DNA from: Deltaproteobacteria bacterium
Lineage (GTDB): Bacteria > Myxococcota_A > UBA796 > UBA2385
Assembly: GCA_947462115.1 (NCBI GenBank)
Contig: CANHON010000003.1
Span: 1 to 31,334 of the forward strand
DNA length: 31,334 bases
Direction of reading: 5' to 3'
Positions 7,832 through 15,577 of this stretch are shown here, piece by piece. Below the pieces are notes generated by a model that saw nothing but the letters and a program-made list of their open reading frames with translations, was not told the DNA's origin and searched no databases. The translations under genes and the position numbers were made by a program. Within the stretch, counting starts at the first letter, position 1. Each line of letters starts with the position of its first letter.

Positions 7832-8793
7832 GCGGGGGCGCGGCCAAGGTCGGGCGCGGCGGGGCGCTGCGCGGGGCGGCGCTGCTGTGGGCGCTGGGGC
7901 CGGGCTGCGTCGGCGGCGGCATGAACCCCCTCAAGATCGCCGAAGATTCAGGGCCCTCCGCCCCAGGCGGGTCCGGCGCCGACCCAGCCGACACCGGGCG
8001 CGGCGGCGGCGGCGGGTCCAGCGACGGCGGCCTCGACTGCCCGGACGACGAGTGTGACGGCGTCTGCGTCAACCTCGACGAGGACCCCCGCAATTGTGGC
8101 GCCTGTGGGCGGACCTGCTACGCGCCGGACGGCGTCGCCACCTGCGCGGGGGGCAGCTGCGTGCTCGCCGAGTGCGCCAGCGGGACCGCCGACTGCGACG
8201 CTGATCTCCTCAACGGCTGCGAGACGGTGTCGGACTGCGTGGACGGCGGGGCCTGCACGACGAGCTGTGGCAGCGTCGGCCTCGCCGGCTGCGCCGACCT
8301 CTGCGCGCCCACCTGCGGCCTGCCCGCGGAGTCCTGCAACGCCCAAGATGACGACTGCGACGGCGAGTGCGACGAGGGCGGCCTGAGCGGCTGCCGGGCC
8401 TCGGTCTACCGGAGCAGCGGCGCCCACGGCCACATCTACGGGCGCGACGCCGGCGAGGCCGCGGCCAGCGGGCAGACCATCGAGAGCGGCGAGTACTTCT
8501 TCGTCTACGCCGCCGAGGCGCCGGGCCTCGTGCCGCTGTACCGCTGCGACAAGGGCAGCGGGCGGCGCTTCTTGACGGCCTCGGCGAGCTGCGAGATCGG
8601 CCTGAGCGTCGATCTGGTCGTCGGCTACATGGCCACCGGCCCGAGCTGCGGCGCCCAGCCGCTCTACCGGCTCTACAGCAGCGCCACCAACAACCACTTC
8701 TACACGCTGAGCGAGGCGGAGCGCGACAACGCCGTCGCCGTCTATGGCTACGCCTACGAGTCGATCGCCGGCTACGTTTGGGCCGGGCGCTGA
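7828..8793 (+). CDS. Exported Cys-rich protein with MopE-like motif and DUF5648 domain
   Basis: Starts at a GTG that overlaps the DUF1552 stop codon (GTGA), giving 321 aa. Residues 10-27 are hydrophobic and end in GPGC, a possible but non-canonical lipobox. A Gly/Ser linker (42-68) leads to a Cys-rich region (71-190), with about two dozen cysteines, containing DPRNCGACGRTC, a motif common in myxobacterial secreted proteins, and CNAQDDDCDGECDEG, which resembles the MopE-type putative metal-binding repeat. The C-terminal 125 residues hold a DUF5648-like domain (PLYRLYSSATNNHFYTLSEA). The cysteines imply oxidative folding outside the cytoplasm. Co-translation with the two preceding genes suggests it acts with them, perhaps as a surface or metal-binding partner; that is inference. 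Confidence 0.85.
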   Translation: MSGGAAKVGRGGALRGAALLWALGPGCVGGGMNPLKIAEDSGPSAPGGSGADPADTGRGGGGGSSDGGLDCPDDECDGVCVNLDEDPRNCGACGRTCYAPDGVATCAGGSCVLAECASGTADCDADLLNGCETVSDCVDGGACTTSCGSVGLAGCADLCAPTCGLPAESCNAQDDDCDGECDEGGLSGCRASVYRSSGAHGHIYGRDAGEAAASGQTIESGEYFFVYAAEAPGLVPLYRCDKGSGRRFLTASASCEIGLSVDLVVGYMATGPSCGAQPLYRLYSSATNNHFYTLSEAERDNAVAVYGYAYESIAGYVWAGR

Positions 8794-8877
8794 TCCAGGG
8801 CAGGGGCAGGGCAGGCGAGGGGACGGCAGGGGTGGCGGCGGGCGCCCGGGCCGGGCATAGACGGGCTCGGAGGCGTC

Positions 8878-10269
8878 ATGTCCGCAGCTCTGTTCGCAGC
8901 CCGCTTGGGTGCTCGCTCCGGTGTGCTTTCCGGTCGTGCATTGGTCGGTTTGTTCGTCCGTAGCTTGGGTTGGGGCTCGGCCGGGCTTGGTTGGGCTTCG
9001 TTCAGGAACGCGTCGCTGGCGTTCTTGTCGTGCTTCGGTGCGGTCGGCTGCGCCGCGAACAAAGGCGACGAAGGGGCGCCCGATTGGTTCGCCGAGGCCG
9101 CGCCCCTCGACGCCACCGAATGGACCCAGTATCGCCGCGAGCTCCGGCACCGCGGCGACGCGCACCCCGAGGCCCGCTTCCCCCGGCCCGCCTCCTTGGC
9201 CGCCGCGCGGGTCTGGACCAGCGATCCCGCGGCCATCGGCGACTACTCGGCCGCCAAGTCCAGCCCCACCGTCGCTGGGGAGGACGTGTTCATCGGCGTA
9301 GATGACGGCACCCTGCGCTGCCTCGACCGCGAGACCGGGGTGGAGCGCTGGCGCTTCCGCACCCGGCGCGCCGACGTCGAAGACGCCCAGGCCACCAGCG
9401 ACCACCACGGCATCCACGGCACGGCGGCGGTGGACGCGGAGGGGCGGGTGTTCATCGGCGACTACTCGGGCTGGCTCTACGCGATTGACGTGGAGGACGG
9501 CAGCCTCCTCTGGGAGCGCAAGCTCGGCGGCTCCATCGGCGCGAGCCCGGTGCTGCACCAGGGCTACATCTTCATCGCCGTGGAGTTCCCGGACCCCGAC
9601 GGCCAGATCTTCGTGGTGGACGCCGCCACGGGCGACTCCTGGTACGAGACCCCCAAGCTCGGCAACCACCCCCACAGCAGCGTGAGCATCGACCCCGACC
9701 GGGGCTGGATGTGGGTGGGCTCCAACAACGGCCTGCTGAGCGCTTTTGACTTCGTGAACCGCCGGCCGCTGTGGGCCGCCGAGATGCTCGACGCGCAGGG
9801 CGACATCAAAAGCACCGCCGCGGTGGGGCATGGGCGGGTCTACATCACGAGCTGGGACCACCACTTGCACGTGCTGGACGTCGAGAGCGGCGCGCGGCTC
9901 TGGGACTTCGCCGCCCAAGACCTGTCGATGTCGAGCCCCAGCCTCGCCGATGGCCTCGTGCTGTTCGGGTCCCACGACGGCGTGCTGTACGCTGTTGTCG
10001 ATGAGGGTGACCCCGAGGCCGACGGCGCGCTGGCCTGGAGCCTCCGCCTCGGCCCGAGCATCATCGCCAGCCCCACCGTGGTCGAGAGCGCCGGCCTCGT
10101 ATTTATCGGCGACAACGCCGGCCGGCTCAGCATGGTCGACCTCGCGACGGGCGAGCTGCTCGACAGCGTGGCGCTGGACGGCAAGCTCAGCGGGGTGCCG
10201 GTGGTCGTGGACGGCGAGCTGTACGCCGCCGACGCCGCCGGGAGCGTCTGGCGCTTCGACGCCCGCTGA
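8878..10269 (+). CDS. PQQ-type beta-propeller lipoprotein
   Basis: The 463-aa product has GGAGG four bases before its ATG. The N-terminus is long; a hydrophobic run ends at Cys58 (GAVGCAAN), a plausible lipobox. From about residue 105 there are repeated propeller blades of the PQQ/BamB type: AKSSPTVAGEDVFIGVDDG, LRCLDRETGVERWRF, GTAAVDAEGRVFIGDYSGWL, YAIDVEDGSLLWERKLGG, LHVLDVESGARLWDF. The blades give a single propeller of about seven or eight repeats. No methanol-dehydrogenase catalytic features are visible, so this is more likely a binding or scaffold propeller than an enzyme. It lies 84 bases after the DUF1592/DUF1552/Cys-rich set and may belong to the same transcript. The first 180 bases use TTG, GTT and CGT codons far more than the rest. 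Confidence 0.85.
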   Translation: MSAALFAARLGARSGVLSGRALVGLFVRSLGWGSAGLGWASFRNASLAFLSCFGAVGCAANKGDEGAPDWFAEAAPLDATEWTQYRRELRHRGDAHPEARFPRPASLAAARVWTSDPAAIGDYSAAKSSPTVAGEDVFIGVDDGTLRCLDRETGVERWRFRTRRADVEDAQATSDHHGIHGTAAVDAEGRVFIGDYSGWLYAIDVEDGSLLWERKLGGSIGASPVLHQGYIFIAVEFPDPDGQIFVVDAATGDSWYETPKLGNHPHSSVSIDPDRGWMWVGSNNGLLSAFDFVNRRPLWAAEMLDAQGDIKSTAAVGHGRVYITSWDHHLHVLDVESGARLWDFAAQDLSMSSPSLADGLVLFGSHDGVLYAVVDEGDPEADGALAWSLRLGPSIIASPTVVESAGLVFIGDNAGRLSMVDLATGELLDSVALDGKLSGVPVVVDGELYAADAAGSVWRFDAR

Positions 10270-10297
10270 AGTCCGCGGCCGAGGCCAAGGGCCCCGA

Positions 10298-11182
10298 TCA
10301 GCCGCCTTGGACGTAGTGCTCGCGGGTGTCCACGACCTCGGCGTCCTTGTTGAGGATGGTGACGCGGTCGCGCTTGTTGTCGAAGATCGGCCCCTCGCTG
10401 CCGAGGTAGGCCTCGAGCTGCCGCGCGGCGTCCACCTGGTGCTTTCCTTTGCCCGACAAGATCTTCACGGTGTGCCCGGCCGGCACCACCAAGTCGGGCA
10501 GATCAAACCGCTTGTTGTCGATGTTCAGCACGCTGTAGCCGCTGAGGTTGACCGGCGCGGTGCTCACGTTGGCCACCCGGAAGTACTCGCCGTTGACGAA
10601 GCGGGCGTCCTCGCCGCGGCCGTTGGCGTGGAAGCTGGTGATGTGCAGCTCGTGGGCGTAGCGGGGGTCGCTCCAGATGCCGAGCTTCTGCTGGCGGGCC
10701 TGGTCCTGCAGCTGGAGCAAGGTCGCGATGTCGAGGTTGTCGGGCGGGATCTGAAAGACGTGCCCGAGGCCCTTGGCGACGAGCATGGTCGCCAGATCCT
10801 CTTCGCCAAACCGGATGCTCGCCACGAGGCGGCCGTAGCCGTCGCGCTTGTCGCCCGGGCCGTAGCTCAGGGTGATCTCCTTCCCCATGATCAGCGCCGC
10901 GGCGGCGTTCCGGGCGTCCACGCCGAAGGGCTCGGCGGGCTTGAGCTCGGGGGTGTTGACGCCGCGCAGGCGCACCTTGTCGCCGCTGGCCAAGGTGATG
11001 GTGTCGCCGTCGTAGACCTTCACGACCTTTCCACCGGAAGGCACCGGGGCGTCGGCGGCGGGCGGGGCGTCGGCGGCCACCACTGGGGTCGGCGCGACGA
11101 AAATGGCGCACAGCAGGCCAAAGACCAGGAGAGGGGAGGGGAGCCGGGCCGGGCGGCCGGTCGAGGGTGCGGGGGTGGGCAT
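10298..11182 (-). CDS. Secreted thermonuclease (SNase family) with lamin-tail domain
   Basis: Micrococcal-nuclease-family enzymes cleave DNA and RNA with Ca2+. The ATG at 11182 fits GGAG at spacing 5; a GTG at 11188 overlaps the SD itself and is less likely. A signal peptide spans about 17-37 (ending VVAADAP). The SNase domain is residues 50-173: VYDGDT (Asp58/Asp60), VRLRGVNTPE (Arg71, Asn76, Glu79) and DGYGRLVAS (Arg118). By alignment to staphylococcal nuclease these match D19/D21, R35, D40, E43 and R87, with the D40 position as Asn. Residues 175-292 form a lamin-tail domain (VANVSTAPVNLSGYSVLNI, LPDLVVPAGHTVKIL). The product is 294 aa. It is coupled to the upstream protease-TPR gene, whose stop lies 2 nt before this start. 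It probably acts outside the cytoplasm. Confidence 0.92.
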   Translation of the reverse strand: MPTPAPSTGRPARLPSPLLVFGLLCAIFVAPTPVVAADAPPAADAPVPSGGKVVKVYDGDTITLASGDKVRLRGVNTPELKPAEPFGVDARNAAAALIMGKEITLSYGPGDKRDGYGRLVASIRFGEEDLATMLVAKGLGHVFQIPPDNLDIATLLQLQDQARQQKLGIWSDPRYAHELHITSFHANGRGEDARFVNGEYFRVANVSTAPVNLSGYSVLNIDNKRFDLPDLVVPAGHTVKILSGKGKHQVDAARQLEAYLGSEGPIFDNKRDRVTILNKDAEVVDTREHYVQGG

Positions 11183-11184
11183 GG

Positions 11185-13281
11185 TCACTCCGGTGCTGGC
11201 GCGGGCGCCCGCGCGGGGGCGGTGGTGGCGGCGGCCTGGCCGCGACGGCTGGCCTGCCAGAGCAGGTAGAGGTGGTCGGGGGCCCGGAGCGCGGCGGCCC
11301 GGGCGGCGTCGGCCGAGGCGGGCAGGGCGCCCTCGGCCTCGTACAGGGTCGCGAGGGTGTCGAGGTAGTCCGCGCGCTCGGGCTGGACCGACAGGGCGCG
11401 CTCGGCCAGCCCGCGGGCCCGATCAAGGTCGGTGCCGGCCAAAGCGAGGTACCACGCTTCGCAATTCCATCCGGCGTCGGCGCGGGGGGCGGAGGCGCAG
11501 TCGCGGCGCAGCCCGGCGGTGCGGGCGGCCTCGGCGCGCCCCGGCTGGCCAGCAGCGGACCAGGCGCCGGTCAAAAAGTCGAGCGGGCCGTCATCTAGGT
11601 GGATCCGCCCCGCGGCGATCTGGAGCTGCTGGGCGAAGACCGCGGCCATGGCCGGCGGGGCGGCGGCGCCGCGGGCCCCCTCCCGGTGCGGGTCGGCGAT
11701 GTCCGCGAAGACCCCGAGCGTCATGCCGCTGTGCGGGTAGAGCTCCAGCAGGCGGCTGAGGTGCGCGGCGGCCCCCCAGGCGTCGCCCTCGGCGCTCGCG
11801 ATCCACGCGCGGCGGATCAAGTGCCCATCGGGGTTTTGGTCGAGGGCGTTGGCCTCGCGCAGGGCCTCGCGGGCCTCGGGCCAGGCCTCGAGCACCCGGG
11901 CGGCGTCCGAGAGGGCCACGTAGGCCTCGGCGGACTCGGGGCGGGCCTCGACGGCGGCGCGGGCGAGGCGCAGGCCGTCGGCCGGGGCCCCCCGCAGCCA
12001 GGCGGTGTTGACCACGGCGATGATCTCATTGGCGTCCACCAGCTGCGCCGGGCTCAAAGCGGCGAGCAGGGCCTCGGCCCGGTCGAGCTGGCCGGCGTCG
12101 CGGTGTAGGCGGGCCAGGAGCACGCGGGCCTCGGTGTCTTCGGGGCGCTGGCGAAGCTGCTTGCGCAGGCGCCGGGCGGCCGCCTCCGGCCGATCGACCG
12201 CGGCCAGCCACAGGGCGTGATCGCGGGGCGTGGCGCCGCCCTCGCGCCCCCGCCGCGCCTGAAGGGCCCAACGGTGGATGTCCTGGGGCCGCGGCGCGCG
12301 GAGGGGCGGGCTGAGGGCGAAGCGCTGGTCGGGGTAGTCGAAAATGACGCGGTGGTCGCTCAAGCCCTCGTGGCCCAGCAGCCCCGGCAGGCCTTGGGGA
12401 CCGATGTGGGCCCGGCTCGGCGCGAAGTTGATCCAGGTGGCGTAGACGAGCTTGGCCATGGGCACGCCGCCGATCTCCGCGGCTTGGAGGGGGATCCGAC
12501 GGGTGGTCCGCAAGAAATTGCTCGGCGGGAGGTCGTCCCCGGCGCCGATGCCGTAGATCGGCTCCTCGGCCTCCCGGGCGGCGGCCTGGAGGGGGCGCGG
12601 CGCCGGGCCGCTGAGCAGCAGGCCCCGGGCCCCGGTGTCGATCTCCACAGCGAGGGTCTGGCGCACCGGCGCGCCGTCGATCTCGACCTGCACGGTCAAG
12701 GCGGCGCGGGCGTGCTCGCCGTCGAAGAACATCGGCACCGCCTCGGCGGGCAGGCGGAGGGTGCCGGGCCGGTGCAGCTCCAGCACGTTGGCGGGGTAGT
12801 CGATCGCGAGCTGAAACTCGCCCCACACGTTGTTCCCGAGGATGCCGTCGATGGTGACGAGGCCGGCTTGATCGGGGAGACCCGGCACGCCCAGCGCGAA
12901 AGAGACGTCGTGCAGGGTGAAGCCGCCGAGGCGGACCGAATCCACCACGGCGCTGCTGTAGGCCACGCTGCCGCCGAGGCCGACCAGCTCGCCCTCGGGG
13001 GCGCCGGGCCGCAGGTTGAGCTCGGCCGCGGCCTTGGCGGTGAGCACGCTGACGCCGGCGCCGGTGTCGAGCAAAAACATGCGCCGGACGCCATCTCCGA
13101 GCTCGGCCTCGACGTAGAGCTTGGTGCCCCCGGGGCTCGGCCGCCAGAGGTCGAGCTCGGCGCTGCGCGGGCCCTCGAGGACCGTGCGGAGCGCTTCGGG
13201 GTTCGCGGCCCGGGACGCTCCGGGGCCGGCGGCGACGCCGAGCGCGACGAGCAGGCGGGCGAGGGTGCGTCGCGGCGTCAA
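11185..13281 (-). CDS. Exported double retropepsin-like aspartic protease with TPR region
   Basis: The 698-aa product starts at a TTG with GAGGAG five bases before it. An N-terminal hydrophobic signal (about 8-25) suggests export. Two retropepsin-type units follow in tandem: LLDTGAGVSVL (catalytic Asp72) closing with IDGILGNNVWGEFQLAIDYP, and VEIDTGARGLLLSG (Asp215) closing with LPGLLGHEG and VIFDYPDQRFALSP. Each has the DTG triad and the later hydrophobic-hydrophobic-Gly element. Retropepsins need two DTG lobes for one active site, so one chain may form an intramolecular pseudo-dimer like pepsin. Residues about 360-680 are Ala/Leu/Arg-rich helical hairpins resembling TPRs (RLLLARLHRDAGQLDRAEAL-type). 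It is transcribed with the thermonuclease gene immediately downstream. Its substrate is unknown. Confidence 0.85.
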   Translation of the reverse strand: MTPRRTLARLLVALGVAAGPGASRAANPEALRTVLEGPRSAELDLWRPSPGGTKLYVEAELGDGVRRMFLLDTGAGVSVLTAKAAAELNLRPGAPEGELVGLGGSVAYSSAVVDSVRLGGFTLHDVSFALGVPGLPDQAGLVTIDGILGNNVWGEFQLAIDYPANVLELHRPGTLRLPAEAVPMFFDGEHARAALTVQVEIDGAPVRQTLAVEIDTGARGLLLSGPAPRPLQAAAREAEEPIYGIGAGDDLPPSNFLRTTRRIPLQAAEIGGVPMAKLVYATWINFAPSRAHIGPQGLPGLLGHEGLSDHRVIFDYPDQRFALSPPLRAPRPQDIHRWALQARRGREGGATPRDHALWLAAVDRPEAAARRLRKQLRQRPEDTEARVLLARLHRDAGQLDRAEALLAALSPAQLVDANEIIAVVNTAWLRGAPADGLRLARAAVEARPESAEAYVALSDAARVLEAWPEAREALREANALDQNPDGHLIRRAWIASAEGDAWGAAAHLSRLLELYPHSGMTLGVFADIADPHREGARGAAAPPAMAAVFAQQLQIAAGRIHLDDGPLDFLTGAWSAAGQPGRAEAARTAGLRRDCASAPRADAGWNCEAWYLALAGTDLDRARGLAERALSVQPERADYLDTLATLYEAEGALPASADAARAAALRAPDHLYLLWQASRRGQAAATTAPARAPAPAPE

Positions 13282-13427
13282 GGGGGCTCCTCAGGGGGTC
13301 GGGCCCCAGGCAGATGCTACCCCAGCGCCCCGGGCCCGGCCCGGCGCGCGGCGGCCCAGGGCGCGGGTTAGCGGCAGGCCCGCGCGGGTGTCCGCGGGGC
13401 GCGGCGGAGCTCAGCGGTGAGGACAGC

Positions 13428-14531
13428 GTGAAGCAGCCCCTTTCGGTCGGTGTCGTGGGCCTTGGGCCCTGGGGCGCGCGGCTGGCCGCCCGCTGGTCCG
13501 GCGCGCCGGGGCTGCGCTGGCTGGGCGCGGCAGAGCGGCGCGGGATCGACGCGGCGGGCGGGCTCGCGACCCGCAGCCTCGAGGCGCTGCTCCAGGACCG
13601 GCCCGCGCTGGTCCTGGTCGCCACCGAGCCGGCGGCCCACGAGGCGGTGGCGCTGCGCTGCTTGGCGGCCGGGGCCGCGGTCTTCATCGAGAAGCCACCG
13701 GCGCTGGACCTCGACGGCCTGCGCCGGCTGGAGGCCGCGGCCGGACAGCCCGATCGACTGTTCGGGAGCAGCGTCTGGCTCGATGTTCCGATGGTCTCGG
13801 CTTGGCTCAGCGCGGCGGCGGGGGTCAGCGGTCGGCGGGCGGTGCGCCTCGTCCGCCACAACCCCGCGGCCCCGGCCCGCGGCCTGGACGAGCTCGTCGA
13901 TCTGGCCCCACACGACCTGCTGCTGTTGCACACGCTTCAGGGGCGCTTGGCCGATCGGGTCCGGGCGGTGCGCCGGCCGGACGGCGTGCGCGCCGCGCTG
14001 CGCTGGGACGACGATCGGCCGCTGCAGGCCATCCTCGACCTGTCCTGGCAGCGGCCCCGGCGGCGGGAGCTGCTGCTGTTGGCCGAGGGCCTCGCGCTGC
14101 GGGCGGCGGAGGGCCCGACGGGGCCCATGGACCGGGAAAAAGAGGGCAGGGCAGGGGAAAGGGCAGGGGAAAGGGCAGGGGAAACGACAGGGCGCAGGGA
14201 CGGCGAGGCCGGGCTGTGGCGCGGCCCCGGCGCGCCCGCTACCCTCCTGACTTACGACGAAGACGACGCGCTGATCGCTGATCCCGTCGATCCCTGGCCC
14301 GAAGCCGCCGCCTGGGCCCCGCTGCCCCTGCCGGTGGGGCCAGAGCCCCTGATCGCTGAGCAGCAGCGGATCTTGGGATGGATGGCGGCGCCTGGGCCGG
14401 CGCCTCGGGCGGCTTGGCAGGCCCAGCGCCTCGGCGTGGCGGCCCTGGAGGCCCTCCGGCGCAGCCTCGCCGGGGATGGCGGCTGGGTGCGGCCCGCCGC
14501 GCCGCCCGCGCCCACGTGGACCGCGGGCTAA
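13428..14531 (+). CDS. Gfo/Idh/MocA-family oxidoreductase
   Basis: NAD(P)-dependent oxidoreductases of this family usually act on sugars or their derivatives. The GTG at 13428 is preceded by TGAGGA at spacing 4, giving 367 aa. The N-terminal Rossmann fold shows VGVVGLGPWGARLA (GxGxxG, residues 7-20). The family's EKP motif is present (VFIEKPPALD, about residues 84-93), whose Lys is the usual catalytic residue. The C-terminal half is a less conserved alpha/beta domain and contains a low-complexity insert (GERAGERAGE) encoded by a 12-bp tandem repeat. Substrate cannot be told from sequence. It lies 46 bases before the uridine phosphorylase gene on the same strand and diverges from the protease gene. 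Confidence 0.85.
   Translation: MKQPLSVGVVGLGPWGARLAARWSGAPGLRWLGAAERRGIDAAGGLATRSLEALLQDRPALVLVATEPAAHEAVALRCLAAGAAVFIEKPPALDLDGLRRLEAAAGQPDRLFGSSVWLDVPMVSAWLSAAAGVSGRRAVRLVRHNPAAPARGLDELVDLAPHDLLLLHTLQGRLADRVRAVRRPDGVRAALRWDDDRPLQAILDLSWQRPRRRELLLLAEGLALRAAEGPTGPMDREKEGRAGERAGERAGETTGRRDGEAGLWRGPGAPATLLTYDEDDALIADPVDPWPEAAAWAPLPLPVGPEPLIAEQQRILGWMAAPGPAPRAAWQAQRLGVAALEALRRSLAGDGGWVRPAAPPAPTWTAG
14149..14184 (+). repeat. Three perfect 12-bp tandem repeats inside the oxidoreductase gene
   Basis: GGGCAGGGGAAA occurs three times in a row, flanked by partial copies (GGGCAGG before, ACAGGG after). The unit is four codons, so copy-number change would not shift the frame. It encodes repeated Gly-Glu-Arg-Ala in a probably surface-exposed loop. 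Confidence 0.9.
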
Positions 14532-14577
14532 GTTCGGCCGCGTCGGGCGGTCATCGCCCGCGCCGAGGAGCGAGCCG

Positions 14578-15477
14578 ATGCCCCCGACCCCGACGAGCAC
14601 GACCCCGACCAGCCCCATCGAAAAGGCCGATGGATCGGCCACGATGGCGCCGATGCACCACACGCTGCTGGAGCCGGCCCATATGGCGGGCAACGGGGAC
14701 ATCGGCCGCTACGTGTTTTTCCCCGGGGACCGCAGCCGGGCGGCCCGCATCGCCGAGCGGTTTTACGGGGTCGTCACGGTGGAGAACCCGCGCGGGCACA
14801 CCATTCACATGGGCTGGCTGCCGGGCGCCGACGGCCGCCGCGTCGAGGTGATGAGCGTGGCCAGCGGGATGGGTCCGGGCTCCACCGAGGTCATCCTCCA
14901 CGAGCTGCTGGCCGTGGGCGCCCGCCGGGTGCTCCGGGTCGGGAGCTGCGGCGCGATGGTCGCCGGCGTGGAGCCGGGCGGCGTCGTCATCGTGACCGGC
15001 GCGGTGCGCGACGAGGCCACCACCGGCCACTACGTCCCGCCGGGCTACCCGGCCGTGGCCAGCCCCGACGGCGTGACCGCCCTGAGCCAAGGCGCCCACG
15101 ACGCTGGCTTGGCCGAGGTGTGCTGGCGGGGCCTGTGCCACACCAAAGCGAGCCTCTATGCCCGTGAGTTCGGACATGGGCCCGCCGGCGACGAGAACCT
15201 CCGCTACAAAAACTGGCTCAGCCGGGCCGGCGTGGCGGCCTCGGACATGGAGGCCAGCGTCATCTTCGTCATGTGCGCGACCCATCGGCCCGCGCCCTTG
15301 GCGCCGCTGTCGGCGGGCTCGGACTGGGTCCAAGGCGCCTGTGTGCTGGCCGTCTACGCCGGGCACGACAGCGACATGCACCTCGACGAGGCCATCGTGG
15401 AGCGGGCCCAAGCGCGCGCCATCGAGGTGGCGATCGCCGGCGTGCTGGCCTGGGATCGCCAGGACCGCGGGCGCTGA
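14578..15477 (+). CDS. Uridine phosphorylase-type nucleoside phosphorylase
   Basis: PNP/UDP-family enzymes split nucleosides with phosphate into base and pentose-1-phosphate in the cytoplasm. The ATG at 14578 has GAGGAG seven bases upstream; an ATG at 14653 is an alternative without that signal. The product is 299 aa, longer than the usual ~250-260 because of a Thr/Ser/Pro-rich N-terminus of about 25 residues. Family landmarks: YVFFPGDRSRAARIAE (45-60), phosphate-loop SGMGPGSTEVILHEL (96-110), LRVGSCGAM (119-127), and the SDMEAS nucleoside-binding segment (222-227), which together favour uridine phosphorylase over purine enzymes. It ends just before a good terminator. The exact base specificity is inferred. 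Confidence 0.85.
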   Translation: MPPTPTSTTPTSPIEKADGSATMAPMHHTLLEPAHMAGNGDIGRYVFFPGDRSRAARIAERFYGVVTVENPRGHTIHMGWLPGADGRRVEVMSVASGMGPGSTEVILHELLAVGARRVLRVGSCGAMVAGVEPGGVVIVTGAVRDEATTGHYVPPGYPAVASPDGVTALSQGAHDAGLAEVCWRGLCHTKASLYAREFGHGPAGDENLRYKNWLSRAGVAASDMEASVIFVMCATHRPAPLAPLSAGSDWVQGACVLAVYAGHDSDMHLDEAIVERAQARAIEVAIAGVLAWDRQDRGR

Positions 15478-15533
15478 TCCAAGCACAGACCCACGCACAG
15501 CGGCGGCCCAGTCCGCGGGGCGGATTGGGGCTG

Positions 15534-15559
15534 AAGGGGGCCGATCTGGGCCTCCTTTT
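15534..15559 (+). terminator. Intrinsic terminator after the uridine phosphorylase gene
   Basis: AAGGGGGCC (15534-15542) and GGCCTCCTT (15549-15557) pair as a 9-bp stem with one G-T wobble and a 6-base loop. The right arm runs into TTTT at 15556-15559. It lies 57 bases after the stop codon. Confidence 0.65.
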
Positions 15560-15577
15560 CGGGGCTCCCTCAACTTC

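Noticed and set aside
7948..9975. A 675-codon open frame on the minus strand across two + strand genes
   Set aside because: It crosses two well-supported genes and the spacer between them and has no motif or start signal.
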